A stretch of 64,000 nt of DNA. Origin: Melampsora larici-populina 98AG31. Taxonomy: Eukaryota > Basidiomycota > Pucciniomycetes > Pucciniales > Melampsoraceae. Made by a program: the position numbers and the translations under genes. The notes beneath the pieces are model-generated. The model saw only the letters and a program-made list of their open reading frames with translations, had not been told where the DNA came from and did not search any database. The DNA is taken from positions 423,094-487,093 of the forward strand of contig NW_006768791.1 in assembly GCF_000204055.1 (NCBI RefSeq), read 5' to 3'. Each line of letters starts with the position of its first letter. The first letter of the stretch is position 1. Of the stretch, positions 42,702 to 54,564 are shown in pieces.

Positions 42702-45406
42702 GTTTCGTTTTGATTTTGTTTTCCTGATCCGCCTCTTCCCCCTCTCCAAGAGCCTCTACCACCGCGTGTAGGGTACCTAAATGTGCTTCCTGACGGTTGT
42801 GGTTGATTCAAGGTAGGTGTTGTAGGCGTTGGTGTAGAAGAGTTCTGTGCAGGGAAGCCTAGGTGTATTGCTGGTAACTGGCTTTGGTTGAACGGTGGCG
42901 GATGCTGGTAAGGATTTACGTGGTGTGTAGGGTAAGGGTAATGATTTTGCTGTGCATAATGTGCTCTCGGTGGTCTTGGGGCTCGTCTCCTTCCTCGGAA
43001 TGCTGTTTCTTTTGACCCTGATGCTGCTGGATGGTGATTATTTTGGGATCCTGTTTGGTGTTGTTGACTAGGTTGGGTTGTGGGTTGGCCGGTCTCAGGG
43101 TGTTTGAATTCAAATCTTCCTCCTTTCCTATACGGATTAGATTCACCCCCGTTCGTTTCACCGAAGTTGAGAGATTTGTCTTTTGCTTTTTCCTCGTTTT
43201 TCTTCATGAAAGATCCGATATCTTTTAACGGGTGTTTGTCTTCCCTTTCGACGAAAATACTTTTCCTGCAAAGTATGTCGTATCTCAACGCTGTCATCCA
43301 ACATTCTGTCGAGCGTCTTACAAGGTATGTGCATGTCAGCTTTCATTCTTTTTAACTCGTCATATGACACAGCGTTTCTTACTTGATTTTCTTGACATTT
43401 TTGATGTGGAAGTTTAACCGTTCTGCTACTTCGGGATGTTTGTGTAGTATCAAGTAGCGCTTGAACAAGCTGATGTTTTCAATCCACTCTCCGTAACTCA
43501 TTTTGAATTCTGACGGTGCATCTAAGCCTTTATTCTTTGAGGTTTTTGTAGACGAGGAATGGTGTTGTCTATCGTATTCTTCGCTGTCGGCTAGTGCGAA
43601 AGATTGATCGAAAACCGTTAGGGGTATAGACGAGTGAAGTTTCTTCATTTGCTTCCTTCTGAAGGGTTGTAATTGAATCAAGTTAGAGCTTGGGATAACT
43701 CCTATTTCTACTCGGATACCTTTCTTCTTTCGCTTCGTCTTCTTCTCTTTTGGTTTCGCGCGTTGCTTGCCTTTCTTCGATTTCGAAGATGAACCTACTC
43801 CTGCTTTCTCTTCTAGCAATCGAATCTTGTTCTTTGCTTCTTTAAGTTGTCTCTTGACTTTTGATACACGTTTTCTTTTTCTACCTGTTATCAATGCGGA
43901 AGTCACTACGAGTTAGACTACTTGTTCGTTTAGGTTTCTTTCAATAATTTTACGTTTCTTTGAATAAATTTTTGGAATACAGATGGGTGTTTAGAATGAA
44001 GATGGGTGGAATATTGATGTTGTTTGGACAGAGTAATCTTTGAAACCTGTCAGGTTTCTTTCTGAGGTCCACCTTGTTTCTTTGGCCCTTTAGGCACGCC
44101 ATGTAGGCCGAGGTGTCATCATCCTCGCTTCCCTCTTCCGAGGGGCGCTCTAACCTAGGGAGCTTATTGCTCTGACTTAGGGAGCTTATTGCGCCATTCA
44201 TTCTTTTCGTCATGGGCATTATGAAATCATGAATTGAAGGAGTGTTTGGTAATTTATAGCGGATTGCGTAAGGAGAAGTTTATTGTATAACGAGTTTCTA
44301 GGGGTTTGGGGGGAGTTCGTATTTCTTTGAAATGATTAAAGTAAAAGTAAAGTGAAACGGTGTTCTTACTTTTCTTTGAGTTAGTATCTGATTCTTCCGA
44401 ATCGCTTCCTGAATCTGATTCACTGCTATCGCTGGATCCAGAACTCGAACTGTCTTCTGAACTGTCTGAAGAGTCTTTTTCGTTTGATGATCCCAAGGAA
44501 GCTGAAGAGTCTTGTTCGTCTTCTCTGCTCTCTTGTTTGGACGGACTTCGAGAATTGGAAGACTGATCGTCAGCTATTTCTTCTTCACTAGGGTCGTCGT
44601 CTCGGAAGTCATCGTTAGGGTCGTCTTGGTCTAGGGCTATGACCCGGCCCTGGCCCTGACCGGCCGAGTGTGCCCGAGCGTTTTCTAGGTGAGGTCGAGG
44701 CCGAGCCCGGGGCCTCAAGTCCAGCCTGGGAATAGCAAAAAAGGCCCCGGTACAGGGCTACTCGGGGCCGGGGCCGTCGCAAAAAATCTTTATGGAGGCA
44801 ATCTTTTGGAAAAATTGACGTCATCAAGCATCCTTCCCGAGCTCTCAAACACGCTTTCAAGGGGATGGTCCGAGCCAGGGCCTGCCCGGTGCTGCCCGGC
44901 AGCATCCTTGAGTATTGCGTGGCCGAGGCCGGGCCTGAATCGGCCCCGGGGCCGGCCCTGACACTTCAGGGCCGGGTCATACCCCTATCTTGGTCTGACG
45001 ACGAATCTTCATCAACTGAGATTGGTGTTCTTATCGGGCCGACCGGGTACGGAATCGGTACGTGTCCAATGAAACTCTTGCTAACTATTGTTTTCGGCGG
45101 TTTCCTCGGTTGTTCTTGATTGTTTTCGGAGGCTTGGGTCTCGAGTTGATTTGTGTTTTGAACTGTTTCTTCTTGTTCTCTATCAACTCTTGAATCATCT
45201 CTATCTATATTGTCTTGTATGTATCTTGGCGACGTAACTACAAGATTACTAGTTGAAGGTTCTGGGGGGTGATTGATCCGTGGTTCTGTTGTTGACATTA
45301 TTGGTGCTTCTTGATGCGACGCCTGTTCTGGCGATTGGATATCCAGTCCTTGAACTCTTCTACTAGCGCGTATGGCTTTGGCTTTCGCAGAGTCAGTTTT
45401 CGTCAT
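42702..45406 (-). pseudogene. DIRS gag-like ORF1, split by an intron and a hAT MITE
   Basis: Starts at 45406 (MTKTDSAKAKAIRASRRVQG). It is interrupted by the MITE at 44632-44987, resumes in frame as an Asp/Glu/Ser-rich stretch to a GTAAGA donor (44369), and continues after an acceptor at 43885 as a basic, coiled-coil-like segment (GRKRKRVSKVKRQ, likely nuclear localisation). Frame changes near 43387 (T4 run) and near 43300 are needed to reach the last part (YDILCRKSIFVEREDKHP), which ends in a Gln/Pro/Gly-rich RGG-type RNA-binding tail (RGGRGSWRGGRGG). DIRS ORF1 proteins are poorly conserved; the Gag assignment rests on position and composition. At least two indels make this copy non-functional as read. 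Confidence 0.7.
44632..44987. mobile_element. GC-rich hAT-type MITE inside DIRS gag, 356 bp
   Basis: Terminal inverted repeat TAGGG(C/G)TATGACCCGG, continuing to GCCCTG, flanked by the exact 8-bp duplication TCTTGGTC (44624-44631 and 44988-44995). Removing the element and one duplication restores the gag frame. The interior is strikingly GC-rich (repeated GGCCCGG/CCGGGCC words) compared with its AT-rich host. Confidence 0.9.
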
Positions 45407-45854
45407 CGTATCTTTGATCTTCTTTTTAGTGAGAATAAGGGAATATATGTGTGGACGGATGATGAGATAGACGACAAATTAGATAGTAAATTGATAGAAA
45501 AACAATTTAATGTAATAGGTACTTGTTATAGAGATTTGTTAGAATATTTAGTTGATAGTTAAGAAACAAAATTCAGTTAGTTAATTAAGAAAACGATAAG
45601 TTCTATATTGTAACGTAAGTTCTTCATATGAAGAAATGTGAATGATCTTTCTCCCTTAGTGGAATAAGATCAACTTGGTTAGTGAAGTTGAGAGGGAAAG
45701 ACTATTGGGAATTCGGGTATATCTCTTGTCGAGCCGGTAGGCTTGGAGTCTTAGCTGCTCTCTCACGTGTGCACGGGTGGCAATAATACCCAATTCGTCA
45801 CTTATTACGATCTTTCCCTTTCTGGTCATTCCTTTCACATGACGTTACTCTACC
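45407..45854. other. Upstream region of the DIRS element
   Basis: Leader side of the gag ORF; should hold the promoter and one terminal repeat of the element. No repeat matching the 38.2-38.6 kb end was found by eye. Confidence 0.4.
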
Positions 45855-46204
45855 ATGGACATATCTAGCACTTCGTACCTTGTGCAAGAGGCGAAGAAAT
45901 CCTTGGAGAAGGACACACAAGTTTCAATTACCAATTTTGTTGGCCAAGAAAAGTTTGACAACCTAGTTTTAAATCAGTTACTTTCCATGTGGCAAGTGCA
46001 TCATGCAGTACCGTGGTTACACATTGAGTATTCATTACTCAAGAAAGCATTCAGATATGCTTGATCAGAGGCCAAACTCTTTGGATGGAAGTGGGCTGCT
46101 GAAGAAGCAAACCGTATGTACCTCTTGTTACACACATCTGTAATAGATGAGCTCAAGGCACAGCTCCCAATCACTGATCACTGGCAGGCCAGTGTAACCC
46201 ACTG
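45855..46204 (+). pseudogene. Transposase fragment, hAT-like
   Basis: The frame from 45855 encodes VHHAVPWLHIEYSLLKKAFRYA and, after one TGA (46062-46064), continues as SEAKLFGWKWAAEEANRMYL and ends in a stop at 46204. The pattern (W..IEHP.L..AF.YA..A..F....AA.EA..MYL) is like the N-terminal part of RNase-H-fold transposases common in rust genomes. The assignment is from memory of family style and remains tentative. Only about 115 codons are left, with no catalytic core; a dead fragment that might relate to the hAT-type MITEs nearby. Confidence 0.5.
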
Positions 46205-46949
46205 ACATAAGAAAGTTATTACAAAGTTATGAGAAAGTGGTGAAGTGGGTATCAAACAGATATCACCGTTTATTAAGGTATTGAGATACATATGTCCAAA
46301 ATTGAGATGATGTCATATGACATAAACCTGTACAAAACTTCTCCTGTATTTCCCCACCAAGAATATATAATTTATAAACCTTCATCTTGTAAATTGACTG
46401 GGTTATTGAGGTTTGAAAAAGAAATCACGCACAAAAAATACTATTTTTGTACCATACCTGACACTTGATTCTGGAATATCTTCAAGTTTCATCAATATAC
46501 ATACACGTCAAATTTGATATTCCTTCCTGCAATATGTTTCTCCACATTTTCTCCCCCTACAGCATGCCTGTATGAGCAGTATTTCTACATGTAATTCCTG
46601 ATTGTGTCTGCAAGTTTGATTTTCTGAAGTTCTTTGCCCTTGAGGAGAAATGTGAGGAAACATGTTGCCAAAATCATTCTCAAATTGATTGATATACCTT
46701 TAACTGATATTTTACAAAAATTTCTGCCACAAACTTTGCCATCATCTTCCTAGAATCAAAGAATCAATGAAAACTTTGACTGCTCATGTTCAATCCACCA
46801 TCCTAACCACTGAAAGCTAATAATCTAAAAATTGTGTGTCAATACAAGCTTGCTATCCAGCTTCAGTTGGGGTTTGTCAAGAGCAGAGAGAAACAACAAT
46901 CAGACAATATAAAGGTGAAATGATAGAGTGATAATGACTCTCACCTAGT
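46205..46949. other. Non-coding, nothing recognised
   Basis: AT-rich flank of the transposase fragment without open frames of interest or clear repeats. Confidence 0.4.
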
Positions 46950-49370
46950 GTGAGCCTATGTCAACCGTGAAAGCTTTTTGCAGAGCAAAAACCTCCATGG
47001 CATAAGACATTTTACACTATTTCTTTATTTACACATTATAAGTACAAAAAAGATTTAAAACAATAAAAATATATTTTCGTAGAAAAAACACAAACACCTC
47101 TCTCACTCGAGTTTCAAGAGTGTAGAAGACTAAAACAACATTAGATCTAAAAAACATCAAACCCTCTAGTCCTGATTAAAATAAGATCATTATCCTCATC
47201 ACAACTAATCAAGTTGTGGCGAGGCAAGGGTCTTCTTTTCCAGACCAGGCAAGCTAATCTGTTTCAGGCAAACACAGAGTGGTCCAAATTGAAACTCGAT
47301 GTCAACCTAGAGAGTAACTACCGTTACCCCTTAGATCGACTCAGGTCTACGAACATTCAATAAAAATATATAATTAAAGAACTAAAAACATTTCTTCTAG
47401 AAAACTTTGAAACATATACGATTCAAAGCTACACATCTCACACTCAAGTTTCAAGAGTGAAACAAACAATATAATTAATGTAAAACTACTCCAGTCAGAA
47501 GAGACACGTAAATCAAGACCAAGATAGAATGAAACCAATCAGGGTCTTGATTACAACTATAACGGACCAAAAAGAAACCTTGAACCCTGGAACGGGTTCA
47601 ACCCTTATTAAAATAAATGAAACCAGTCAGGGTTACATTCCTAACCTGACTGGTCTAATCTAACAACAAAGTAAAGACACGTCATACAAAATCTAGATGC
47701 CACGGTACAAAATTTAGATATAAAAGACTCACTATTCTCCCATTCTCAGACAGAGGATCATCTGATCACAACCTTACCTTTATGACTTTAGAGCTTAAAA
47801 CCTCTGATTTAAAACCAGTTTCCTTTCTAGAAAACACAGCCAAATACTTTAGATTTAGAATCATATCACTTGTAGACCGTGTGCTACGATAACTTTCTCT
47901 TCTAATCACTTTGTTACCTATAAAGAACAAACCTGTTTTATCATTTTATTGTTCTACGTGTTACAAAAAAATTACTCAAAGATCATACCATACCCAAATC
48001 AAACTGTCCAACATTTCTAAAATCTTACCTTGATATTCTCAACCGATATCAATCTAAGTAGAATAGATCTGCCCTGAGATAAGAGTACCAATGTACCTAT
48101 CTGTAGAAGACCTCTGAATTTTGATCATAAAGTTCGGTGAGTACCTTCCGTTAGAAACTTGAAAGATACTAGTATCTTCAGCTGACTCCCTGGCTTGAAT
48201 TTATTTCAATAACAGGAAGACCCTGATATTGTAACAACACCTCAATTCAACCTCAGCTTAAGATTTGTAAGCTCTAAAACTCTTTAGTCACCTATCATCT
48301 ACTACTTTTGTAGACTCAGGCTGAAACTCGATTTAGTATCAGCCTAAATACATTCGAACCCTGAATGAAAGGCAACCAACAAAAATCATATCAGTAATGT
48401 TGTTATATAAAAAGAGATTCATTGTCCTGAAGAAGAGAATCTCCATCTTTTATCACATTAACAAAACTCTTACCTGAAAGACCCTTTTTCTGCTAAAAGA
48501 TCACAAATCCCTTTACCTCACATCTGTTCATAAGAAAAGCCGTTATACATTAGAAATTTCTACTTAGATTCTTCTTTTCTGTATAACTCTTCCTCTCCAA
48601 TCAGATATTTTTCTCTTTATCTTCTTTTCTATACTTAGGACATTAGAGATAATTTACCGTGCGCATTATTTGACTAGAAGATCCTTTCTTAACTTCCCTT
48701 TCTTTTGATAAAAGCCTGTCTTATCAAACTGTTGCTAAAGCGTCACCCAGGATAATTATACGTTAATACCGTATTCGCCTTGGCAGATCAGTTAGTGATT
48801 GCACTCACTGATAAACTGGTTAAGGTTCCATTCCTTACCCTAAGACAACTATAAAGCAACGGTTATAGTTAAATACATCAACTTACCTACGAAGAATTGA
48901 AAAATAATTCCTCTCTAGTCTACAATAACCTTTAGACTTGAAGAAATACATTTTGTAAGTACAATTCACCTCTAGATTTTACCTAACTTGTCACCAAAGT
49001 TGAGTCTCAAGTTGACAGCCTACTAGCGTCTGTTAGTGTGAGGAGTCAGCAACTGTTGGGCTGACTCTTCACTAAGAAAGGTAAAGAGTAGACAAAGATG
49101 AAGTCTTCACTTGGTACACCCAAGTGAAGACTACAGTTAGTTGACCTCTAATGAGAGGATTTGTGGCCAGTGGGATGGCTGAGTAGTCCTTCTAAGGATC
49201 TTACTCTGAGCTTGGGTTAATCTTACAACTACCAAGCCTGAAGTACTTTAGACTCTGAAGAATCAGAGGTGCCGCTGGATACTTTAGACTCTCTAATGAG
49301 GTGCCCTTTGTAAATTTAAATCTTGTTCTGTTAGCTGATGATCCCACAAGCTCAGAACACCACTTGACAC
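46950..49370. other. Hairpin-dense, ORF-free 2.4-kb stretch
   Basis: No coding frame over 70 codons, but many short perfect stem-loops: a 13-bp stem at 49102-49132 (AGTCTTCACTTGG arms, 5-base loop), a 16-bp palindrome AAGATACTAGTATCTT (48163-48178), TTGAACCC..GGGTTCAA (47580-47601), ACCAGTCAGG..CCTGACTGGT (47622-47654) and others near 48790 and 48065. It could be a long LTR or solo LTR of an unidentified element, or a structured non-coding transcript. Function unknown. Confidence 0.45.
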
Positions 49371-49875
49371 TACAAGAAAGATAATATTTTCTGGGCAGAA
49401 AATTAAATTATTGATACACAAAAATATTGAGAGGCCAGGAGGAGAGCAAAAGATGAATAAAAATATGCATCTTGTTCCCTGCGTTGAGAGCTTCACTCTG
49501 CATATTTTTCCGTATTTTTACAGTCCATATTGATAAGTGTACTAACAATAAACCTTCACAATCATCCAATTACAACCTGTAACAAGCACTGAAATTTGGC
49601 TCATTAGTGTTTAGAGAAACTTTTGATTTCTGAAAATACTCATAAATTTTTCAATTCCGGTCCAAAACGCTCGATTTTGGGTGCATTGGTAAGCTGGAAT
49701 TGTCCTCCAAATAGTTCATAATGGGACCACACAGCATGCTGGTCTGCTAGAAAAGATGTCATCTTTTTTATACATTTGTACATACAGATCTATAGAATGA
49801 TTACCATACTAGCTACATAGTTCTTGATCTTATGAAAGTTCGAGAGGAAGAGTTCAGCTTTCTAATGCACTAAAA

Positions 49876-49975
49876 NNNNNNNNNNNNNNNNNNNNNNNNN
49901 NNNNNNNNNNNNNNNNNNNNNNNNNNNNNNNNNNNNNNNNNNNNNNNNNNNNNNNNNNNNNNNNNNNNNNNNNNN
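49876..49975. other. Assembly gap (100 N)
   Basis: Exactly 100 undetermined bases, the conventional length for a gap of unknown size. Linkage across it should not be over-interpreted. Confidence 0.99.
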
Positions 49976-50041
49976 CAAGTTTAAGGTCTAGGTGCCGGAG
50001 ATAGTGCCCAATTGGTATTGATAGCAAGTTTAAGGTCTAGG
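49976..50041. repeat. Direct repeat at the gap edge
   Basis: CAAGTTTAAGGTCTAGG occurs at 49976 and again at 50025 (49-bp period). A tandem repeat running into the gap is the likely reason the assembly broke here. Confidence 0.75.
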
Positions 50042-51623
50042 AAGATGAATAAAAGCAAAGTGGTGTAGTTGTTGAATGATAATGTGATAAGATGATGGTT
50101 CTCAATTTGGTTGGATTTCAGGGTCTATATGGTGTGAACCTTGGAAATCTTTGGACTACAAGTTTGCACAAATTGTGGTTCTATGATTACATTAACTACA
50201 GTAACACAGCTACTATTAGGTTATAAGTATATTCCACTTGTCACATATGTGTTACGGCTGTGAAAATGCTAAATCATATGTACCTTGACCCTTGAAACTG
50301 ATCCTTGAGTTGTCATTGCTATTTTTAAGGTTTGTATTATAATATGTTGCCCATTGGTACTCTGGTTTAGTATTCAGGTCTGACACCTTGCCCCAGTCAG
50401 GGTTTGTGAAGAGAAGAGAACCCAACGTGGAGCCTGGGTTAATTGAGAGTAAGAAGAGTCCACTTGTCTAAAGCCATACATCCTTAGAGCATCCGCAATT
50501 GTGGCATTAATTCATTGGAATAGCTAAGTATCTAGCCTGAAGATTTCAAAAGTTTCACAACAGTGAAACTCTAAGAAATCTTTAGTTAACCTTGCAACAA
50601 AAAAATTGCTAGGCTTGGGCAAAGTTATCCCAGCCTACTGACTGTGTTACCTAACTCTGTGCTCTTGAAAACTCAACACTGCACTATCCACACATTGCCC
50701 ATTGCCTCCTACTCACTCACCAACCTTGAAGTTTCAGATGGATCAACCACCAGCTCAGCCTCAACCACCTTATACCACCCAATCAAATAGATCATAAACA
50801 AGTAGCAAACAAGGATCAATTTTATTTTCTTTATCTTTCTCATTGAGTACAATACAAGTAGGGAACCAGAAATTGTTTTGTTTTGTTTATCTTTTCTTTA
50901 GATGATAAAAAAGTAAGAAACATGCAGTACTTTCATCTTCTTTATTTTCTTGATGGATTGTATCTAATTCCACTTGATACATTATACACAGGTAGGAAGG
51001 AAACATGAAATGAACTGGGCATCTTAAAGAATTGCAAGCTAGATATTTGAGGATCAAGTTGAGTTGAATGTATTTCAACATCATGCTGTGATTGACAATT
51101 GATGATTATTCAATCCTTTTCACCTCAGTCTTCAACTACTTTTCTGCTTGGTCAATAATCTGCACATAAAAAGAGTTTTTTGCCAAAACAACATGAAAGA
51201 TAAAGTCAATTTAGCTCTATCCCGGTGCTAGCCCCTGTGGAACCAGGCTTCAAAGTGTGGGTTGAGTGTTAACTAATAAACCCTTGATGCCAACAACTGT
51301 GGAATTTGTCAACAAATTAGTTGACCCTGGCTCAAGATTATAAATTTGGGTTAACTAACTCCAAATTTAACACAAACACTTGTGGATGCTCTTACAGGTA
51401 CAAAAATGAAGGCCCGTGCCAAAGCCCTTGTCAAGTGCACAAACCCTGTCAATCCCAAGAGTCTCCTTGAACAACAAAAACTCAAGAACATTGAAAAACT
51501 GCCAAGGATCTCAAACTGGTCACTGGTAAGTTGTCAAGTTTGCTATCCAACAGCCCTCTGAAGCAGTAGCCACAACTCTGAACAGAAAGAAAATAACCTC
51601 AATGAAATTTTGCAGGACCAATG
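50042..51623. other. Non-coding repeat-like DNA
   Basis: No gene recognised. The spacer has several short frames without family resemblance. Confidence 0.4.
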
Positions 51624-53175
51624 ACAAGGCCACCACAGATACATTACCGGTATTGTATTGGCAATACCAGCACTGTAGCCGGCTACACATTACCACAAAC
51701 TTGACTTTTGAATATTGTATACGGCTCCGGTTTTGATACCCAGAACCGTAATGTCTCTAACAATACCTATTCCAAGGTATGCGAGGTACCGTATCACACA
51801 AAACAGAGTGATACGGTACAATACCATATTGTCAGATTTGCTGACAATACATTTGCTGACAATATGGTATGGTATTGTATTGTAGGCAATGGGGCAGGGT
51901 ATGGTGCCGTTGTGAATGATCCAATGCAGAAAGGCTCACCTTGGAAAGGGGATAGATGACTTACCAATTGGTCCATGTATGATTTCATGAGCAGAAGGGT
52001 CAATTCATCTTGTAGCCGTCCTGGGGTTACAGTTCTAGTACTGTAGCCTAATCCAGATACTGGAAAAACAGGGTATCTGGTATTGTACTGGAGGCCGATG
52101 TAGAACTTATAACCCAACAAGGGTTATACAGAGCTGGAAGAGGATAATCTACTAATAAAGTGACTAGTAGAAGTTGTCTGAGACTGCTCTTCTAAAACAA
52201 CACAATCAGGAAAAGGCGCTGTTGTATTGAGTACTGATAAGGCACCAGAGAAATATAACTTTCACACATATTGGTAACTTCAAAAGCACAATTTTTATTA
52301 CTATCAACACTGCTATAGTGTTATTCCCAAATGATCACTGAAAAAAATAAGCAATATCTTTATGATATTATTCCCAATAAGTCTTTTTGAATGCAATACT
52401 AAAGTAAATTTCTCTTTATAGCTATAATAAAGGGCGTATTTAAGTGACCAGGTACTATTAAAATAAGTTTATATGATGATAAACAAAATAATAACTGCGT
52501 AAATGATAAAGAAAAAAGGGGAACCACAGTCCAGAATCATCTCAAAGTATATTTAACAATGTCCTCCAACTCTTACAATGGTCAACAGCCTCAAAACCAA
52601 TCAAATCTGCCCAAAAATCCCTGAAAACCCTATGATGACGCAATGTAATGATTTTGTTACTAATAAATGATGTAATCTTCACAGCTAAAAGTGATCAATG
52701 ACGCAATAATATGATGTACAACACTTCTTATGATGAACACAGGTGATTTTTTCCTTGTAAACTAGCTGAAAACCAAATTTTGAGATTACAAATGTTTTCA
52801 GATGAAGTCCAATTTTTGATTACTAAAGTTAATCGTGTAGCCCCCGTGTTACTGATCATTTATAACCCCCATATGACCTATTTCTGATGAGTGATGAGTA
52901 AGATGTTGAGTTGTGAAGTTAAGGTTTTTAGTGTTACATGTTGACTTGTGACTGTAAATTTGAGATTCACACCAATTTCTTATTTTCCTTGTATCTTTTT
53001 TCATACACCTCCTCTACTAGTGACTTAAAGTTTGTACATTATGTAATCCACTCTTCTTTGTTGAATGAGCTATCTACCAACCTAATCTGACGTCATTTGA
53101 CATATGTAATTAGCTGAAAACCTTCATTTTCAACAAAATTCACCCATTTTCTTCACTTTTCACAGCTGCTACAGT

Positions 53176-53384
53176 TGAACCACACTCCCAGCAAAAGGTA
53201 ATTTTCCCAAGGAAAAAATGATTACATTTAATACATTTTCAATCAAAAATGCTCATTTAATGCTGAATAATGCTGATTTAATGCTGATTTAATGCTGATT
53301 TAATGCTGATCAAATGCATTTTCAATCATTTTTTGCTCTAAATGCATTCATTTTTTACTTGGGAAAATTACTTTATGCTGGTAG
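53176..53384. mobile_element. Small inverted-repeat element with TTAATGC repeats (family member B)
   Basis: The arms CCAGCA(A/T)AA(G)GTAATTTTCCC at left and, inverted, at right flank a core of four to five TTTAATGCTGA-type units (53260-53310). Termini and repeat core match the element at 19792-20033. Confidence 0.7.
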
Positions 53385-53617
53385 TGCCAGTCTAGTGTCA
53401 ACCACGACCGCTTGGCAAAAACAAAATTTTGTTACAGAAATTTATACACATGACTCATACTGATAAACATCATGTAATACATCATTTTTGGGCTTATTAC
53501 ACGGTGTTATTGTCAGGAATGACTTGAAAAGTTGATCTGATGGGCCAATTCTTTTTTAAAAAAACTTTTTTTTCCAAAACCTCAGTATTTGGGTCTAGGT
53601 ACCTTAAGGGGCCTAAT

Positions 53618-53705
53618 ATTAAGTACGTAGGGACTTAACTTAAGTACTTAAGTACTCAACCTAAGTACTTAAGTACATAATTTAAATACTTAAGTGCTCA
53701 AGTCT
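53618..53705. repeat. ACTTAAGTACTTAAGT palindromic cluster
   Basis: The 8-bp palindrome ACTTAAGT recurs about five times within 90 bp, often overlapping as TAAGTACTTAAGTAC. It lies inside the large inverted-repeat candidate. Confidence 0.7.
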
Positions 53706-54522
53706 GATATTGTGGAGGGCCTCCAAGGTATTCTGGAGGCGCCAAAATTTGGGTCTTGGGGCAGGCCTGGGGTTGAGACTAGCCTGGTTCAACTGTACTC
53801 TCTTTTACTTGCTCATGTAATATGAAATCATCCTCTATAGCCTTGAAAATCCCGGAAAATCCTCTTGGCAACCTTAAATTTCACTATTACCACCATTACA
53901 TATGCAAACTACACATATACCCCTTGTTTACCAACTTTGAAAAAGTACCTTTTCTCTAATAACTTCTGTTTCTCCTTATCAAACTTCAAGATTCAAATTG
54001 TTACAATATAACATAATGTTGTTCTTTCATGTTCTAACCTCATAAAACCCATAACTCTATTATTAATACCCCAAAAACCATTTTCCAACCTTTGTACGTA
54101 TATTTTTGAATTTTTCTTATGTTTTTCTTTCTTTCTTTTTGTAAGAAGTTTGTGAATGAACTTTAATGATCTTAATAAGCAATTTGAAATAAAACAATGT
54201 AATGTTAACCCAATGACCAATACATAAGCCCATAAGAGCTTCAATTGATCTAAAAACTTCCATTTCAAGATTTTCTTCCCTGCTAAACTTTTCTGGCAAA
54301 CTGGTAAACTGCTAATAATGAATTTTTTTGATTGATCCCATAAATTGATCACCACACCAAGTACAACACTAAATACTGTACCCTGATTGGTGATACTGCC
54401 AGAAATCATCTTGGGTATTTTAGCCGTAGCCCGGCTACAATACTCAGGGTACAATACCCAAGTGATCAGATATGGTGCCACACAATACCAATACTGGCAT
54501 TGTATCTGTGGCGGCCTTACTA

Positions 54523-54564
54523 TTGAGACAAGGTCCCATATGCCTTGCCTTGTCTCAATATGTT
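54523..54564. other. Hairpin next to the 54520 repeat end
   Basis: TATTGAGACAAGG pairs with CCTTGTCTCAATA around a short loop (about 54525-54562). Probably transposon debris. Confidence 0.5.

Larger units (their letters stand above)
38484..45406 (-). mobile_element. DIRS-type tyrosine-recombinase retrotransposon
   Basis: Reading leftward: gag-like ORF (45406 to 42702, with an intron and an insertion), reverse transcriptase/RNase H (42386 to about 40640), tyrosine recombinase (40005 to 38821). RT plus a tyrosine recombinase in place of a DDE integrase is the defining DIRS/Ngaro combination. No methylase-like domain was recognised between RT and recombinase. Frameshifts occur in gag and RT, so this copy is probably inactive or the sequence has indel errors. 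The outer ends (split or inverted terminal repeats) were not resolved; coordinates cover the coding part and the 3' tandem duplication. Confidence 0.9.
51628..54520. mobile_element. Possible large inverted-repeat element (about 2.9 kb)
   Basis: The left end GGCCACCACAGATACATTACC and the reverse complement of the right end, GGCCGCCACAGATACAATGCC, match closely. Both are followed by more GTATTG / CAATAC words, and sub-repeats of GGTACAATACC type lie just inside each end. No target duplication was found and no transposase is visible. It could be one non-autonomous element or two related ends of separate copies. The smaller element at 53176-53384 lies within it. Confidence 0.5.

Noticed and set aside
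43950..44219. 89-residue minus frame as a separate DIRS gene
   Set aside because: Falls within the putative gag intron and includes a short direct repeat (GGGAGCTTATTGC); more likely non-coding.
49976..50041. CRISPR-like repeats
   Set aside because: Only two copies, no regular spacers, eukaryotic context and next to an assembly gap.
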